Origin: Lottia gigantea | Lineage: Eukaryota; Mollusca; Gastropoda; Lottiidae | Length of the DNA stretch: 64,000 nucleotides | NCBI RefSeq assembly: GCF_000327385.1 | Contig: NW_008707710.1 | Coordinates: forward strand, 1-64,000 | Reading direction: 5' to 3' | In this document: positions 26,250 to 38,118 of the stretch, in pieces | How the letters are laid out: every line of letters starts with the position of its first letter | How positions within the stretch are numbered: position 1 is the stretch's first letter | Notes under the pieces: model-generated | Told to the model about the DNA's origin: nothing | Seen by the model: the letters and a program-made list of their open reading frames with translations, nothing else | The model's database searches: none | Translations under genes and position numbers: made by a program

Positions 26250-26757
26250 CAACGTTAGGATACTTCAAGTTAAAACATTGAAATAAGATATTTCAAGTTA
26301 AAACATTCAGATAAGATACTTCAAGTTTTTACAGAACGTTAAGTTATCTTAAGTTTTCACATAACGTTAAGATACTTCAAGTAAAAACATTCAGATAAGA
26401 TACCTCAAGTGCAAACATTCAGATAGGATACCCCAAGTTAAAACATTCAGATAAGATACTTCAAGTTAAAACATTCAGATAAGATACTTCAAGTTAAAAC
26501 ATTCAGATAAGATACATCAAGTGTAAACATTGGGATAAGACACTTCAAGTTAAAACATTCAGATAAGATACTTCAAGTTAAAACATCCACATAAGATACT
26601 TCAGTTAAATCATTCAGATAAGATACTTCAAGTTAAAGATAAGATACTTCAAGTTAAAACATTCAGATAAGATACTTCAAGTTAAAACATTTCAAGTTAA
26701 AACATTCAGATAAGATACTTCAAGTTAAAACATTTCAAGTTAAAACATTCAGATAAG
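26250..26757. repeat. Minisatellite, 28-base unit
   Basis: The unit AAGTTAAAACATTCAGATAA followed by GATACTTC repeats about 18 times. The left edge holds diverged longer units with TTTTACA(T/C)AACGTTA (26250-26370). The right edge holds shortened units of 16-18 bases (26630-26745), suggesting slippage or unequal exchange at the edges. Confidence 0.95.
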
Positions 26758-29124
26758 GTAAAGGACACAATCCTCAAGCCTATACTTTTCTTTAATTCGA
26801 TAATCTAACTAGTCCAACAAACTTAAAAGCAGATTGTCCTTTCAATATTTAGATATTTGCAACTGTTTGGTTTATATTCGGAAGCAATATATAGTGGTAA
26901 GGAAAATCATCAGTTGCATCGTCAAACATCACGCAAAAATTTCATTCCTAGCTCTGGTTTGAAACAAGAATTAGCAGAGTTTAGTGTATGTGGGTGTGAT
27001 AGAGTAGTAGTTGAGTCGTGATGAATCCAGGACAGACGTGTTTCCATTATTGATAGCGAAACAGAGTCGACAGCAATATTATGATAAGACTTTCGGAGAG
27101 TGTGTTTAGTATTCAATGTAATCTACATTAGTGATTTGGCTGATGAGACTATCATAGCGTTCTCAGTCGCTCATTTCATGTCTTAAGGTAGCCATAATAA
27201 CTTTAAGTGATTTTAAGGATAGTGCTTTATTTACTTTGTCCTAATGTTAAGATGAATGGGTAAGTTTTATTTTTTTTTCTTTCAGAAGAAATAGTAGCTG
27301 TGAAAATCTTAGTATTGTTTGTTGTTAGATTTTGACTCTGTTTTCATTGATATGTTTTCTCTCTACATATAAGTATCATGTGATGATTTTGATATTTGCA
27401 ATTGTTTGTCCTTGAATTTAAAACAGCTGTTTCATGATATTCAAATATTACACCGTTGAATTCGTAAGTGGGCGGTAAAGTTCTTATGTCACCACAAAGT
27501 GATATACAATGGCGCCAAAATAAGATTATGTCTCCTGTCAACGCGATTCTTCAGAATTGTTCGTAAGTCCAATATAGTTTAAGGGAAACCCGTAAATTGG
27601 TTAAATTGGCCCAATAATCTAGATAGATAATTGCATTGCCTGTTGTATATGGAGTTACTATTTCGTATGTAGGTCCTTGTAACTAGTATATTTTGTGTCT
27701 CTGCCATTCAACGTAATATAATGGTTGAAGACTTTTAATTAATGTGGATTTTTTAATTTTGTGTTTTCAGAATCCCAAAATGTGATTTTCAAATTAGTTT
27801 TAATGCAGTCTCTAAATATTTTTTTTATTCATTATTAAACTTCAGTTTTAAAAGCAAATTTTATTTGAATCTTTAAGTATAAGGTACTGTTGTTTACCAA
27901 CAACTTTCCAAATGAGTACATTCCTCTCGAATGCTTTTAGACGTAACACATTTCATCACTCAAGGAAATTAGTTTCAGACATGTATGATGAGTTTACGTC
28001 CACATTTCAGATTTATATTTACATAAGGTCAAATCCCATTGATTTATTTCATACACCAGTGATCAGCTTCAAGTGCATGATATTCAACGATCGGAGTCTC
28101 GCTCATTACATTTTCGACGGCAGGAAATCGATCTTGGAATTCCAGATTGCATATTTTTGACCATGGGGCACTGGCGAGACTATTGTTATGCAATTGTATG
28201 TGATGAAGAAGTCCAGCTTTTGCAAAGGAAAAATGGTAGATGCCCGTCCTCATTAGCGAGATGTCCTTGACATAGATGGGTAATTAGGCAAAAAGTTGGA
28301 CTGCCGAAATTTCCACCCGGGAATTTGTTTGCTCAGTGGTGAAAACTTATTTGTAAGGGAAAAAACTCAAATGCGAACGTATCCGATTCTTACTTCAGTT
28401 TGACTATCATTACTGACACTTCAATTGTATTTATTATGGGTAAATTGTAGTAACAATAACTGTCGTGTGGAAAGGGTTTTAACAAGGTGAAAAGAGAATA
28501 ATTTATAACTTTACAAAAGTACTAAAGTATTGATATTATCTTACACGTATGACAAACCTTTTAAAATTTAATTGGAGTTCATGCCCTAAATTTAGAGAAA
28601 AATGCGACATCGATTTTTAACCATAGATTTAATGTGTTTACTTGATATGTAACCGGGATATCATCATGGTAAAATCATGATAAAATGGGTTGTTGATTCG
28701 TCTGTCGTGGGATACGATTGACTGTGTTCGCTTGCGTACAATCCAATCGAATGATTGCATTCTGTGATACAAGTAAAGTGGTTATTGCAGTCAAGGTATA
28801 AGACAAAGTTAGCAATACCTCGACCATTGTAAAGATGTAACATATTGAGCTCGAGGAAATATCAGCTTTTTATATTAAAATATATTCAAGGAAAATATAA
28901 CACACAAAAAAAACACATGATTTACTGCTGAATCATATTAGAATAATGTTTACTTTAACACCAACGTTATATCTAAAAAAAAATCTATGATAAAAACTGC
29001 TGATATGTGCAAACATATTATTTTGAAATTAAAGCGTACAGTCAATCTAAAATCTCTCAAAGAATGAGTTTAATTTAGGGAGAGAGACGACACCAACGGA
29101 AGCACTGACACAAGCATCAAAATT
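26758..29124. other. Unique AT-rich stretch
   Basis: Overlapping frames at 27912-28270 on both strands (65-82 codons) were examined; none has a recognisable domain. No repeat family is seen. Confidence 0.4.
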
Positions 29125-29212
29125 GTTCTTGACGAGGATTGGAATCCACGGAACCTAATCGCCTAGCAGATGACAATCCAACTCGCTACCGACTGAGCTA
29201 CAGACTAGAAAG
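29125..29212 (-). mobile_element. tRNA-derived SINE head or tRNA pseudogene
   Basis: On the minus strand TAGCTCAGTCGG (29200-29189) fits the RNA polymerase III A box at every constrained position. GGATTCCAATCC about 43 bases further fits the B box fairly well. The flanks cannot form a seven-pair acceptor stem and the T-stem pairs poorly, so a working tRNA is unlikely. The body after the B box does not match SINE family 1, so it may be a separate family. Confidence 0.6.
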
Positions 29213-30439
29213 ATTAACTAACGAGTAAAGAATGTGGATAAACTTTTTAAAAAAAAGTTTGCCAAAGAAGGTCACATATTGCCCATGGAAACAAGTATGG
29301 TAATCATAATACAATATTTGTTAGAGCAAGTCCACTTGTCCGAGATAACATCTACATTAGAAAACGTTCTAATTTCAAAAATCAAAAAGTAAAATCTCCT
29401 AAAAGCACCATTCAACTAATAAGGTGTGAGTGCAGTCGTAATCTAATTAACATATTCCTCAGTCTTGGCTTCGATTGCAAAGGGATCTCGAAATGTACAT
29501 ACCCCGAGGACCTGCGTCAGTTTTGTGTTGCCATATAACATTTTATGTGGGTGTTTCCATAGTGTAAATTATATGAGGCCTTTTATGTAATGTAATCACA
29601 TTTTATACTGTGTGGGTGTTTCCATTGGGTAACTTCTTCATTTCTCATTGCAGCTGAATGCCTGTAGGCAGCTGGCCAACGGAGTGAAAGATTTCTTGAT
29701 AACACCATTTTGTCCTCATATCAAGGGACAGCGAACATAGTGTCTACAAATGTCAATTGATAAAGAGTATTATAATATTGTAATATATAGAGTAGGATTG
29801 TGTAATAGTGACGAACATAATATTGGCATTCTTCTTGGTACTGGTTGTTCTGGTTAAAGGTAACTTTGCAATCTAGTTTGTCATAGTAGACTTTTGCGTT
29901 GGAGAACCAAGAGCTGATTTTCTAACATTTATCTTCTAACCTCTCAGTGATAATGGTCACATCCCCGTTATCAAAATTTGAAAATTCTCTTGTGCTACAA
30001 ATTGTGGGCTTTTTTATTGGTAACAAAAAGAGCGAGCTGTCCTGGATGAAGTTCCTTCTTTGCTTACTACACGCCGTAGTCATTAGCTTTTTTAGGAACA
30101 GAATCGTATAATTCTAAGTCATTTTTTTTCTTTGGTTAACACAAACAATGATATTTTGTAAATCATTTAAAATGGGAAAACGTTCAATTCTTTCAGTGTT
30201 GCATGTTATTCAACTTATAATAAGAATAACGAGAATATTTATTCAACTTATAATAAGAATAAATTATAAATGATATGAAATGACTTGGGACTAAAATCCC
30301 TGGGCAGTTAGGGGAAAAAGCGTAGGCTAATGCTGTCTCCATTTCCCTAATTGCAAACAACATGGTGTTGTCCGTTTTCATAGACATTAATAGTTGCAGA
30401 AAAGTAACATTAGAAGTAGTGGGAGTAAAATTCGCTCAC
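29213..30439. other. Unique AT-rich stretch
   Basis: A small duplication is visible at 29530-29625 (ACATTTTATGTGGGTGTTTC and a close second copy, TGTGTGGGTGTTTCCAT). A second lies at 30200-30260 (ATTCAACTTATAATAAGAAT twice). No gene is recognised. Confidence 0.45.
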
Positions 30440-30850
30440 AATGTCACATTTTCAAAATGTCACAACGTTCAGTTATATCCGGTTCAGATTTCGATTCCAA
30501 TTGCCATGCGATATTTGAAGTGATTGTAAAGAGGTTTTCTAAATTTTATGTGTGTATCGGGGAAATTGATAACATCGATTTGCACCATTCCAATTTTCAA
30601 TCAGACTTCTGTGGTTCCTGCATTTCCACTTAAACTAAGTGTTTCATGACGTCACTAATCGGAAAGGGCCTTATGTGATAAAGCGTATATATTGTAATTC
30701 GTCATCGAAAATTAAGTTTTTGTGGATTGTTGGAACCACAGGCCTCTGATTGAAAATTGGAGTGGCGCAAATTGATGCTATCAGTGTCCCCAATACACAT
30801 ACAAAATATTATAAATCCTTTTTACAATCTCTTTAAGAGTCAGCTCATGT
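30440..30850. mobile_element. Foldback element family A, near-complete copy
   Basis: The left arm reads TGATTGTAAAGAGGTTTTCT, GTATCGGGGAAATTGATAAC, TTTGCACCATTCCAATTTTC, AATCAGAC. The right arm is its reverse complement: GATTGAAAATTGGAGTGGCG, CAAATTGATGCTATCAGTGT, CCCAATACACAT, TACAATCTCTTTAA. Arms of roughly 140 bases surround a centre of roughly 60-100 bases. There is no open frame for a transposase. The transcribed element would fold into a long hairpin. The short frames on both strands here are shadows. Confidence 0.85.
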
Positions 30851-31984
30851 GACAAAAATTGGTTAAAAGCCAGCTGATCATTAGGTGTACTTCCACGTTA
30901 ATTGGTATATTATTGAAAAATTAACCAGATCAATTATATGATTATATAATAATGTTCTAATATAATCCGATTACAGAGTATAATGTTGTCTCGTTAACTC
31001 TTTATATTATCCTCTTAGCTCTAAATAACTCACTAATCCTATTTAGATTTTATTTTATCCTAGCTTCCACAACGACGAAGGACGTACATCTAACATTACC
31101 CACCATTATATAACTTACTGAATCAAATGTCTACAACTTGTCCAACTTTAGGGGGACTCGACTGAGTACCGCGAACATAAGGATCCGTTGACATCATTAT
31201 AACGTTATTATACCACCTATTGACCAACATAAGTAGATAATATGCATTCTTGATTAAGTGTACTAGTTAACCGTTTTAACTGCAAAAAGGGGACAGAATC
31301 TTGAAAAAAAAACAAGGAAGTTTAATTAAAGTTGGTTATTATGAGTTCATTATTATAACATCAATTGTTATTATTAATTCATTATTTTATATTTATCTTT
31401 AGTAACGGTATGAGGACAACAAGCGTAATCGAACTTCGGAACAAATATTAATAAAATTCCCCCTAAAGTCCTGTTTAAAATTTTCAAGATTTGATAAGAA
31501 ATCTAAAAACTTTGGTAATATTTAGAAAAATAGATGATCTGATAAGGCAATTAATTCAAAAAGAAATCTTATACGAATAATCCAAGCAAATTACATCAAT
31601 TCATAGGACAACATGCGAAGTTAATATTATTTCGCTAGGAAATACAAAAAATGATGTAGTTGTGCTTAAGATTGATCTGTCGAGTTTTATATAAATACAT
31701 CTTGTAGATAATTATTAATTTCATATTGCCTCCAGTCTGGAGCGAAAGTCATCAATTCTACTCGCTACTAGGGTTGTCTGTTATAATGACAATTTCTCAA
31801 GATTTTCGCTGTTATATTAAACGAACTTTTGACATTTGAACAACTGTAATCGCCAAGTCAAATGCCGAGACGTGTCTTTAAGGAAAATCAAATCGTTCCG
31901 CAAACGTTTAATGTAATATTCTCTTAACCAAATTTACTAACACATGGAATGCATACAATCATTTTTACAAGGGTGGGTTTCCGA
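30851..31984. other. Unique AT-rich stretch
   Basis: No gene or repeat family is recognised. It is very AT-rich around 30940-31000 and 31340-31400. Confidence 0.45.
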
Positions 31985-32110
31985 TGATCATGTTTATCAG
32001 CCGGTTCGTGGCAAAAGATCTCAGCATTATCCGTAACCATTTACAGTTGGTTTAAAAGAAATAATGAGGACAAAAGATTTATCAGACTTTGTGGAAACTA
32101 TACACGAATA
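31985..32110 (-). mobile_element. SINE family 2 (tentative), body fragment
   Basis: ATTATCCGTAACCATTTACA and TTATCAGACTTTGTGG parallel GATTATCCATACCCATTTAC and CATCAGACTTTCACTTG in the copy at 47465-47695, in the same order. No polymerase III boxes remain in this copy. The match is short and diverged. Confidence 0.45.
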
Positions 32111-33570
32111 ATGTTTTTCAAAACCATGACAAACCTTTTCTAGAAATAGAACAATCTCAGGTCAAATTCAGGCATTGAATTCAAATATAGACGAAAAGTT
32201 CAGGAAATATATAATTCCACGAAGAGAAGGAAACAACTACCACGATGTCCTCAAGTAACTGGAGCACTATTTGTCTTAAAAGGCATAATCCGTGAACCGA
32301 CTGCAGTTTTGATAACTGTAGAAATACTTTCGATTTATGTAAGAAAAATGAATGGAACATGTATATGTACAGGAAAACGCTTGCGCTTTCGTTCCACATT
32401 GCCTTGTTCTTGCAATTCCCTTCGCCCCTTATTAAACTACATTTTCTGACGTGCTCCGAATAGTGATTTAACCCACATTTCATTGCATCAATCATATTGT
32501 TTAAGTAAAGCTATCAACAATTGAAATAAAAAATCGAAGCTTTGAGTATATTTGGATAAATATTTCAAAACTCGTGTTATTTATCCTTCTTTGATGGTTT
32601 ATGTTAATTGGTAAACGATTATTAAGTTTTCTCCAAGTTGATTTAAGTTTAAGATAAAAATAAAAGAGAGTTAAATGGTTTCCTATTGCGATCAATTCTC
32701 ACGATCCAAAGAGAAATGTGTCGAGATTGGAAACAATTTTTTGTAAAATCAGAAAATCTTTGAAGTGGTAATTGACGAATGATTGCACAGTTTCTCCGAA
32801 TTGATCAAAATATAAAGACTTTTTCTTGACTTATTTAAGCTGATAAGATGAAATTGATTGATGGTAGACATGTTACTAGTTTCACAGATACATCTTGACT
32901 TGATCTTTAAAAGGGATTACTGTCTGAAGATCAATATACAGATTATATATTTCCATATACCGCTTACCGCAACTGCCAGAAAAGAGTTCAAAGTAAGCTA
33001 AGCTAACCTTTCTAGAAAACCTGCACTTTGGAACAGGCATTGTCAATTTGACATCCCTCTTGGAGAATAAACACAGCAAATATTCTTGGTTATATTTATT
33101 AGTACAACGGTTTATAATCAAGTCCTTTTTAGGATCGTTTTGAATATAAGTACCGGTATACACCGATATACTAAGTACATTTAAACTCTACATAGTCTAA
33201 AAAAAAATTAAAAGAGGATTTTTTGATGAATTATTAAAATGAAGTCATTGATATCAATGAAAAACTCAGAATAATTTTACAAGTTTACGGATATTGGTAA
33301 ATCTGTGATGAAAGGAAAACACGATTTTACAAATTCTTGTTATTGTAAACGAGATAACACTGTTTTACTCTTTACAGTATTATCATATTTCCATCATATA
33401 TATAATGTATGGTTTAATTTGATATATGATGAGAATGAAACATTACACCATTATATTACAATACAATTATGAAACAATGAAAGGATTCAAAATTTTCACG
33501 AACTCATGAAGTGTGAACCGAGCTCTACGACAATTTTCCTGTTAAAGTGACTATTATCAGTAAATACTCT
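32111..33570. other. Unique AT-rich stretch
   Basis: The longest frame is 104 codons on the minus strand (32181-32495), without recognised motif. At 32836-32880 GATAAGATGAAATTGATTGA begins a segment repeated at 34245-34300 beyond the next minisatellite. A 10-base inverted pair CATCATATAT/ATATATGATG lies at 33392-33431. Confidence 0.45.
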
Positions 33571-34130
33571 TCAATCAAATAACCCCATATTCACCAAATC
33601 ACTATATATTATACCCTTTTATCAAATGACCTCACATTCACCAAATTATACTCTTTTATCAAATGACCTCACATTCACCAAATCACTATATACCATTTCA
33701 TCAAAATGACCCCATATCCATCAAATCACAATATTAACATTGTATATTATACATTTTCATCAAATAACCTCATATTCACTAAAATCACTATACAGTAGCA
33801 CTATATACCATTTCATCAAATGACCTCACATTCCCAAAAATCACTACATATTATCACTATATACCCTTTCATCAAATGACCTTATTCACTCAAATCACTA
33901 CATAGTAGCACTATTTACCCTTTCATCAAATGACCTCATTCACTCAAATCACTACATAGTAGCACTATTTACCCTTTCATCAAATGACCCGACATTCCCC
34001 AAAATCACTATATATTATCACTATATAATCTTTCATCAAATCACCTTATTCACTAAAATCACTACATAGTAGCACTATTTACCCTTTCATCAAAGACCTC
34101 ACATTCACCAAATCACTATATATTATACAA
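33571..34130. repeat. Minisatellite, irregular units of about 45-70 bases (commonly 54)
   Basis: The core CCTTTCATCAAATGACCTCA plus TTCACTCAAATCACTA and a variable TATTATA/TAGTAGCACTA part repeats about ten times. The interval between the copies starting at 33917 and 33971 is 54 bases. Others differ by gain or loss of the 'ATATTATCACT' and 'TAGTAGCACT' blocks. The mosaic of blocks points to repeated slippage and recombination. Confidence 0.93.
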
Positions 34131-35894
34131 CGCAACTATCAGAAAATTGTATTCATCATTGAGTCAAGATTCCGGATCAGATTGACTGAGTCTAACTCGC
34201 TTCAAGTTCGAACGCGAATATAATCTCAGATAGCATCTCTTTAAAACAGATAAGATGAAATTGATTGATGCTAGACAACTTTCTCGTTTAAAATGCATCT
34301 TAATTTACTGATTCAATAAGCCAAGAAGAATTACCAATTTACTTGTTCCCAATGCATCAATTGATCAAACGATTCATTAGAAAATTTTTGTGTATGTCAA
34401 ATATCTAAATTAGGCTACTTTTCACTATTTGTGTTTGACTAAACGGAAATGAATGATGGTGCTAATTATCGGTAATTGTTTTTTCTATAATCTATCTTGT
34501 ACGTTCCTTGAAGCATCACTACACAGCATCTATTCTGAAGCTGTTGAGCAGTTGCTGTTGGGATACAGATTAGAGCTAACTGTTGTGAACAACCATTTCT
34601 ATGTATTTGCTATCTTTATATCATTGAAATAACCGCATTATACATTCATAGACATAACAGTCGGAGATGAGTATTATTTTTAAGGTTAATATTTGATGCA
34701 ATCTATCACTGTGAGAAAATCAATCGTTTATGTTTTGGGACCCGAAAAATAGTCTTATCTCGCCAAATTGTATCTTATAGTGCCACGATAATTGTCGGTA
34801 GCTATTTTAAGGTACGAGAAAGTCTGCTAACGGACTGTGATAATTCATAAAAGCGAGAATTTCTTGGCATCGTCAATGACAAGAACACATAACCCGGGTG
34901 TACGGGTAAAATTTGTGAAAAAACATCTCTTAAAGCTGTAATGGAAAGTTCTGCAACCAGAATCAAAACGATAAGGACAAAAAAAAAGAAAATAATATCC
35001 ACACAACAAGCATACTTAATAAGTAAAATTTACTTGTGTGAACTGGACTAAACTGGTATTATTTTTACTGCACTCATTACCTGAGTTGCGGGATTGCCAT
35101 TTAGAAAATGTTATATACATGCTGTTACAGGATCTTAACCATGTTTACATAAGAATTACTAAAATACATTTCCTCCGTATCACATATTACCGTAATATAA
35201 ATCGATGAACGCGACTTTAACGATTGATTTTCTAAAAATTGTACTGTTTACTCAATACTCAAATATTAATTTTAATAATACCTTTGAGGCAGTATTGTGT
35301 AAGCCTTCTTATTCGAATCGAATTCGAATTCGAGAAACTCAACCGGCGGCCATAGAGAAAGACGCGATGTCCTTGCTACAAGAAACGGAAATCTAACATC
35401 TAACGTCTTTGCAAGCCTTGAATTTCAATGGTATTGGCCAAAATTCAGTCCAAATATCTATGTATATTCTTATTATACAAAAGCAACATAAAAAAGTTCA
35501 TCAAGGCCCTTCAATTCAATTAGGTAGCACTATAGATAATTCTGAACGAGTTAGTTAAAATATATTATTATACAGTTCTACTTTGTAACTCTCAAACTTC
35601 TGTTTTCTTGGTCAATAAAATAACTCAAAGTCGATAAATTGTGTTAAAAATTGTGAAAACGATAAAAAAAACTATATTGATTTCACAAGGAAAAGGATAG
35701 TGAATTGCATTGAAAACATGTCATGGCACAAAGTCAATAAAACATTTGTGAAAAAGATGCCCAAAGGATATAATAGCAAATTACGCATTACGTAGGAAAC
35801 AGTATGACAAACGGATACCTTTAGTCCATTTCAAAGTAGGCTTCTCCTTCCTGCATCAAAGTTGGAGGGAAAACTAGTTTAAAAATGTGAAGGT
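34131..35894. other. Unique AT-rich stretch
   Basis: The diverged partner of 32836-32880 lies at 34245-34300. A cluster of overlapping palindromes made of TTCGAA and GAATTC occurs at 35312-35333. No gene is recognised. Confidence 0.45.
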
Positions 35895-35995
35895 ACTTTC
35901 TAACTATTCGAACCCCGCACCTTCGGTATAGCGAACTAAGGTCTCATTGAAAGGATTGAACGAACTTGGCTACTACACAGTTAGAAGGATATACC
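35895..35995 (-). mobile_element. Possible tRNA-derived SINE head (Leu/Ser-like)
   Basis: On the minus strand TAGCCAAGTTCG fits the A box except for one base. GGGGTTCGAATAG, about 50 bases further, fits the B box core GGTTCGA. The spacing is long, as in tRNAs with a long variable arm. Cloverleaf stems were not convincing and the body is not shared with other copies here. Confidence 0.35.
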
Positions 35996-36784
35996 CCCAT
36001 ATTGCGCCTAATCCGAATACATATTTTTTTTTCTAAATGGACAATTATTTGTATCGTTGACGACCATACATATAAAATAAACGACCTGCTATTAAAAGTG
36101 CGATATGACCATAAAGCGATTAATCTTTAATCAATATTGGAAGTAAAGGGTCCACTTGCTGTTTTATGGCACTTCCGGTTTACAAGTCAAAGCTCTTCCT
36201 AAATTATGTTATGAAGGTTTTCCATATTGATTTCTTGACTTAACATAATGATTAATGTGTTAGTTCTTAACCACCCTTTTCAAATCTTTATATACTTTTA
36301 ATTCAATTCCGATCAATTGAACTACAGTAGAATTTTTACGTCCTTGCTACTAACATAACGTAACGTAATTGTTGAATTTTTTCGTCTCTAGTTGTAGAAG
36401 TTACTCTTGCCAATATTTCCAAACTGAAACGTAATACCGATATTGGTTTGCGTGAGATAATCTCTCTGTGGGCTTTATTTACATTTAATGGAAGATGGGA
36501 ATACGAGCAGCGAATATCCAATGGCATCTACACCGTTAGATTCAAGATTACATTTTAAAATACTACATGGAAAGATAGAGGTCTTATAGTAAAAAAAAAC
36601 ACTCCTTTGTTTCTTATAACCTTACATCAAAATCACCATTATTACGTCATGTACAGATGCAATACTTTCAAGAAATTAATGAAATGAAAGTCTTTTTTCT
36701 ACGAAACGTGTTAATGAAAACCTGTAATTCCACGTTTTCCTGTGTTTTATTTTGTGAAGACAGATAGTCTATTCTTTTTTTTCT
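35996..36784. other. Unique AT-rich stretch
   Basis: Nothing is recognised apart from homopolymer runs. Confidence 0.4.
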
Positions 36785-36835
36785 ATTTCCAACTTAAGTG
36801 TTGATGGATCTTTAACGTGATCAGGCTGTAGGAAT
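36785..36835 (-). mobile_element. SINE family 1, very short fragment
   Basis: TTCCAACTTAAGTGTTGATG, GATCTTTAACGTGATCAGGC and TGTAGG match the reversed body (CCAACTGTCGAGGGATCTTT, ACGTTCACAGCCTGTAG at 49600-49650). Confidence 0.65.
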
Positions 36836-37875
36836 ATAAAGGTACCTTTGGTTAATTTCCAATCTTAAACTCGACGCTTTTCTCATGCCAAACTACAAAT
36901 GCACACAAATGCGTTGGCATTTAACTGTGCGTTAACAAAACTTTTATCAATTCAATCACCAACCTAAACCAAAAAAAAAATTCAAGGTAGGTAGGTAGAT
37001 GACAAGTTAACGTTCGCTTCCAGTGGATGCTGTAATATCGCAAACTAGCCAGTTGTTGGTAGTCGTAGCAGTTGGTAGTTGGATTGGAATAAATTCTAGA
37101 TATTGGTATGCTTTTTATAGCGACCTGAATTCGACGATCATCAAGACTCAACACGTTCGCCAGATCATCCAAAACATACAGTATTTTTCTTTGAACTGTA
37201 TCACGTATACGAAGCTTCTATCGATCATCCGACTGAAATAAATTTTCGACCTAGAATTTCTCTAAAGTGTCTTGTCTAATCATACAACACTGTAACATCT
37301 CGAGCACAATACGAAGGTTCTTTGAAACAATAGGACTACTATTACTAAAGTTATTTTTTGTATTTTTCTCACTTGATCGATGGTTAAACATCGGCGTGAA
37401 AATTCCGTGAAAGCCTCATCCCTCCTTTTATTGAGCGGATTAACAAGTTGATGGTTAGTTGTTAGAGACGGAGAGAGTCAACATGTGACATTCCGTTACT
37501 AGATGCTGTAAATCGACGGAATTACTTTCTTTATGGACTATCGTTTAGTGTACCGGGGATTTCGTATTTTACTGCCTCTTCAATCGAATGGTCGATGTTT
37601 CTAGATTAATACTCGAAGTAAGTGGCTTTTGTATCAATTGACGGATTTTTAACCTAATGTTTTTCGTTTCGTTACAAATTCGCTTTATATATATCTGTGT
37701 GTATTTGAAGCTGATCTGTTTGATCATGTATTGTTGTGTTTAGTATATCTTCTAAATTAAATCATCTTCATATTCACTGAACAAAATTAGTTCGAACGTT
37801 AGATTTTAACTTCAATTTCCAAAGTTACATTTTGAATATTTTTTGCCACAGTACCAGACGAAGGTTTATATTTTA
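36836..37875. other. Unique stretch, slightly less AT-rich
   Basis: There is a GGTAGGTAGGTAG run at about 36987. Short frames at 36921-37241 overlap each other on both strands. No gene is recognised. Confidence 0.4.
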
Positions 37876-38118
37876 CATTATAGTATATCGGACATTTGTC
37901 ATTTCAACAGATAAATATTATCATACTTCTTTGAAATATTACGTTGTATTTTTCATACATTATAGTATATCGGACATTTGTCATTTCAACAGAAAAATAT
38001 AATATTTCTTTGAAATATCACGTTGTATTTTTCATACATTATAGTATATCGGACATTTGTCATTTCAACAGAAACATATTATCATACTTCTTTGAAATAT
38101 CACGTTGTATTTTTCACG
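37876..38118. repeat. Three-copy tandem repeat, 79-82-base unit
   Basis: CATTATAGTATATCGGACAT starts at 37876, 37958 and 38037. Each copy continues with TTGTCATTTCAACAGA and ends TGAAATATYACGTTGTATTT. The second copy has lost three bases. Confidence 0.95.

Noticed and set aside
29125-29212. Functional tRNA gene on the minus strand
   Set aside because: The A and B boxes are good but the acceptor and T stems do not pair, so SINE head or pseudogene is more likely.
32181-32495. 104-codon minus-strand frame
   Set aside because: No recognised motif, no splice context, and length within chance for a window of this size.
33571-34130. CRISPR-like array of repeat and spacer
   Set aside because: The segments between cores are themselves repeated blocks of varying length, so this is a minisatellite.
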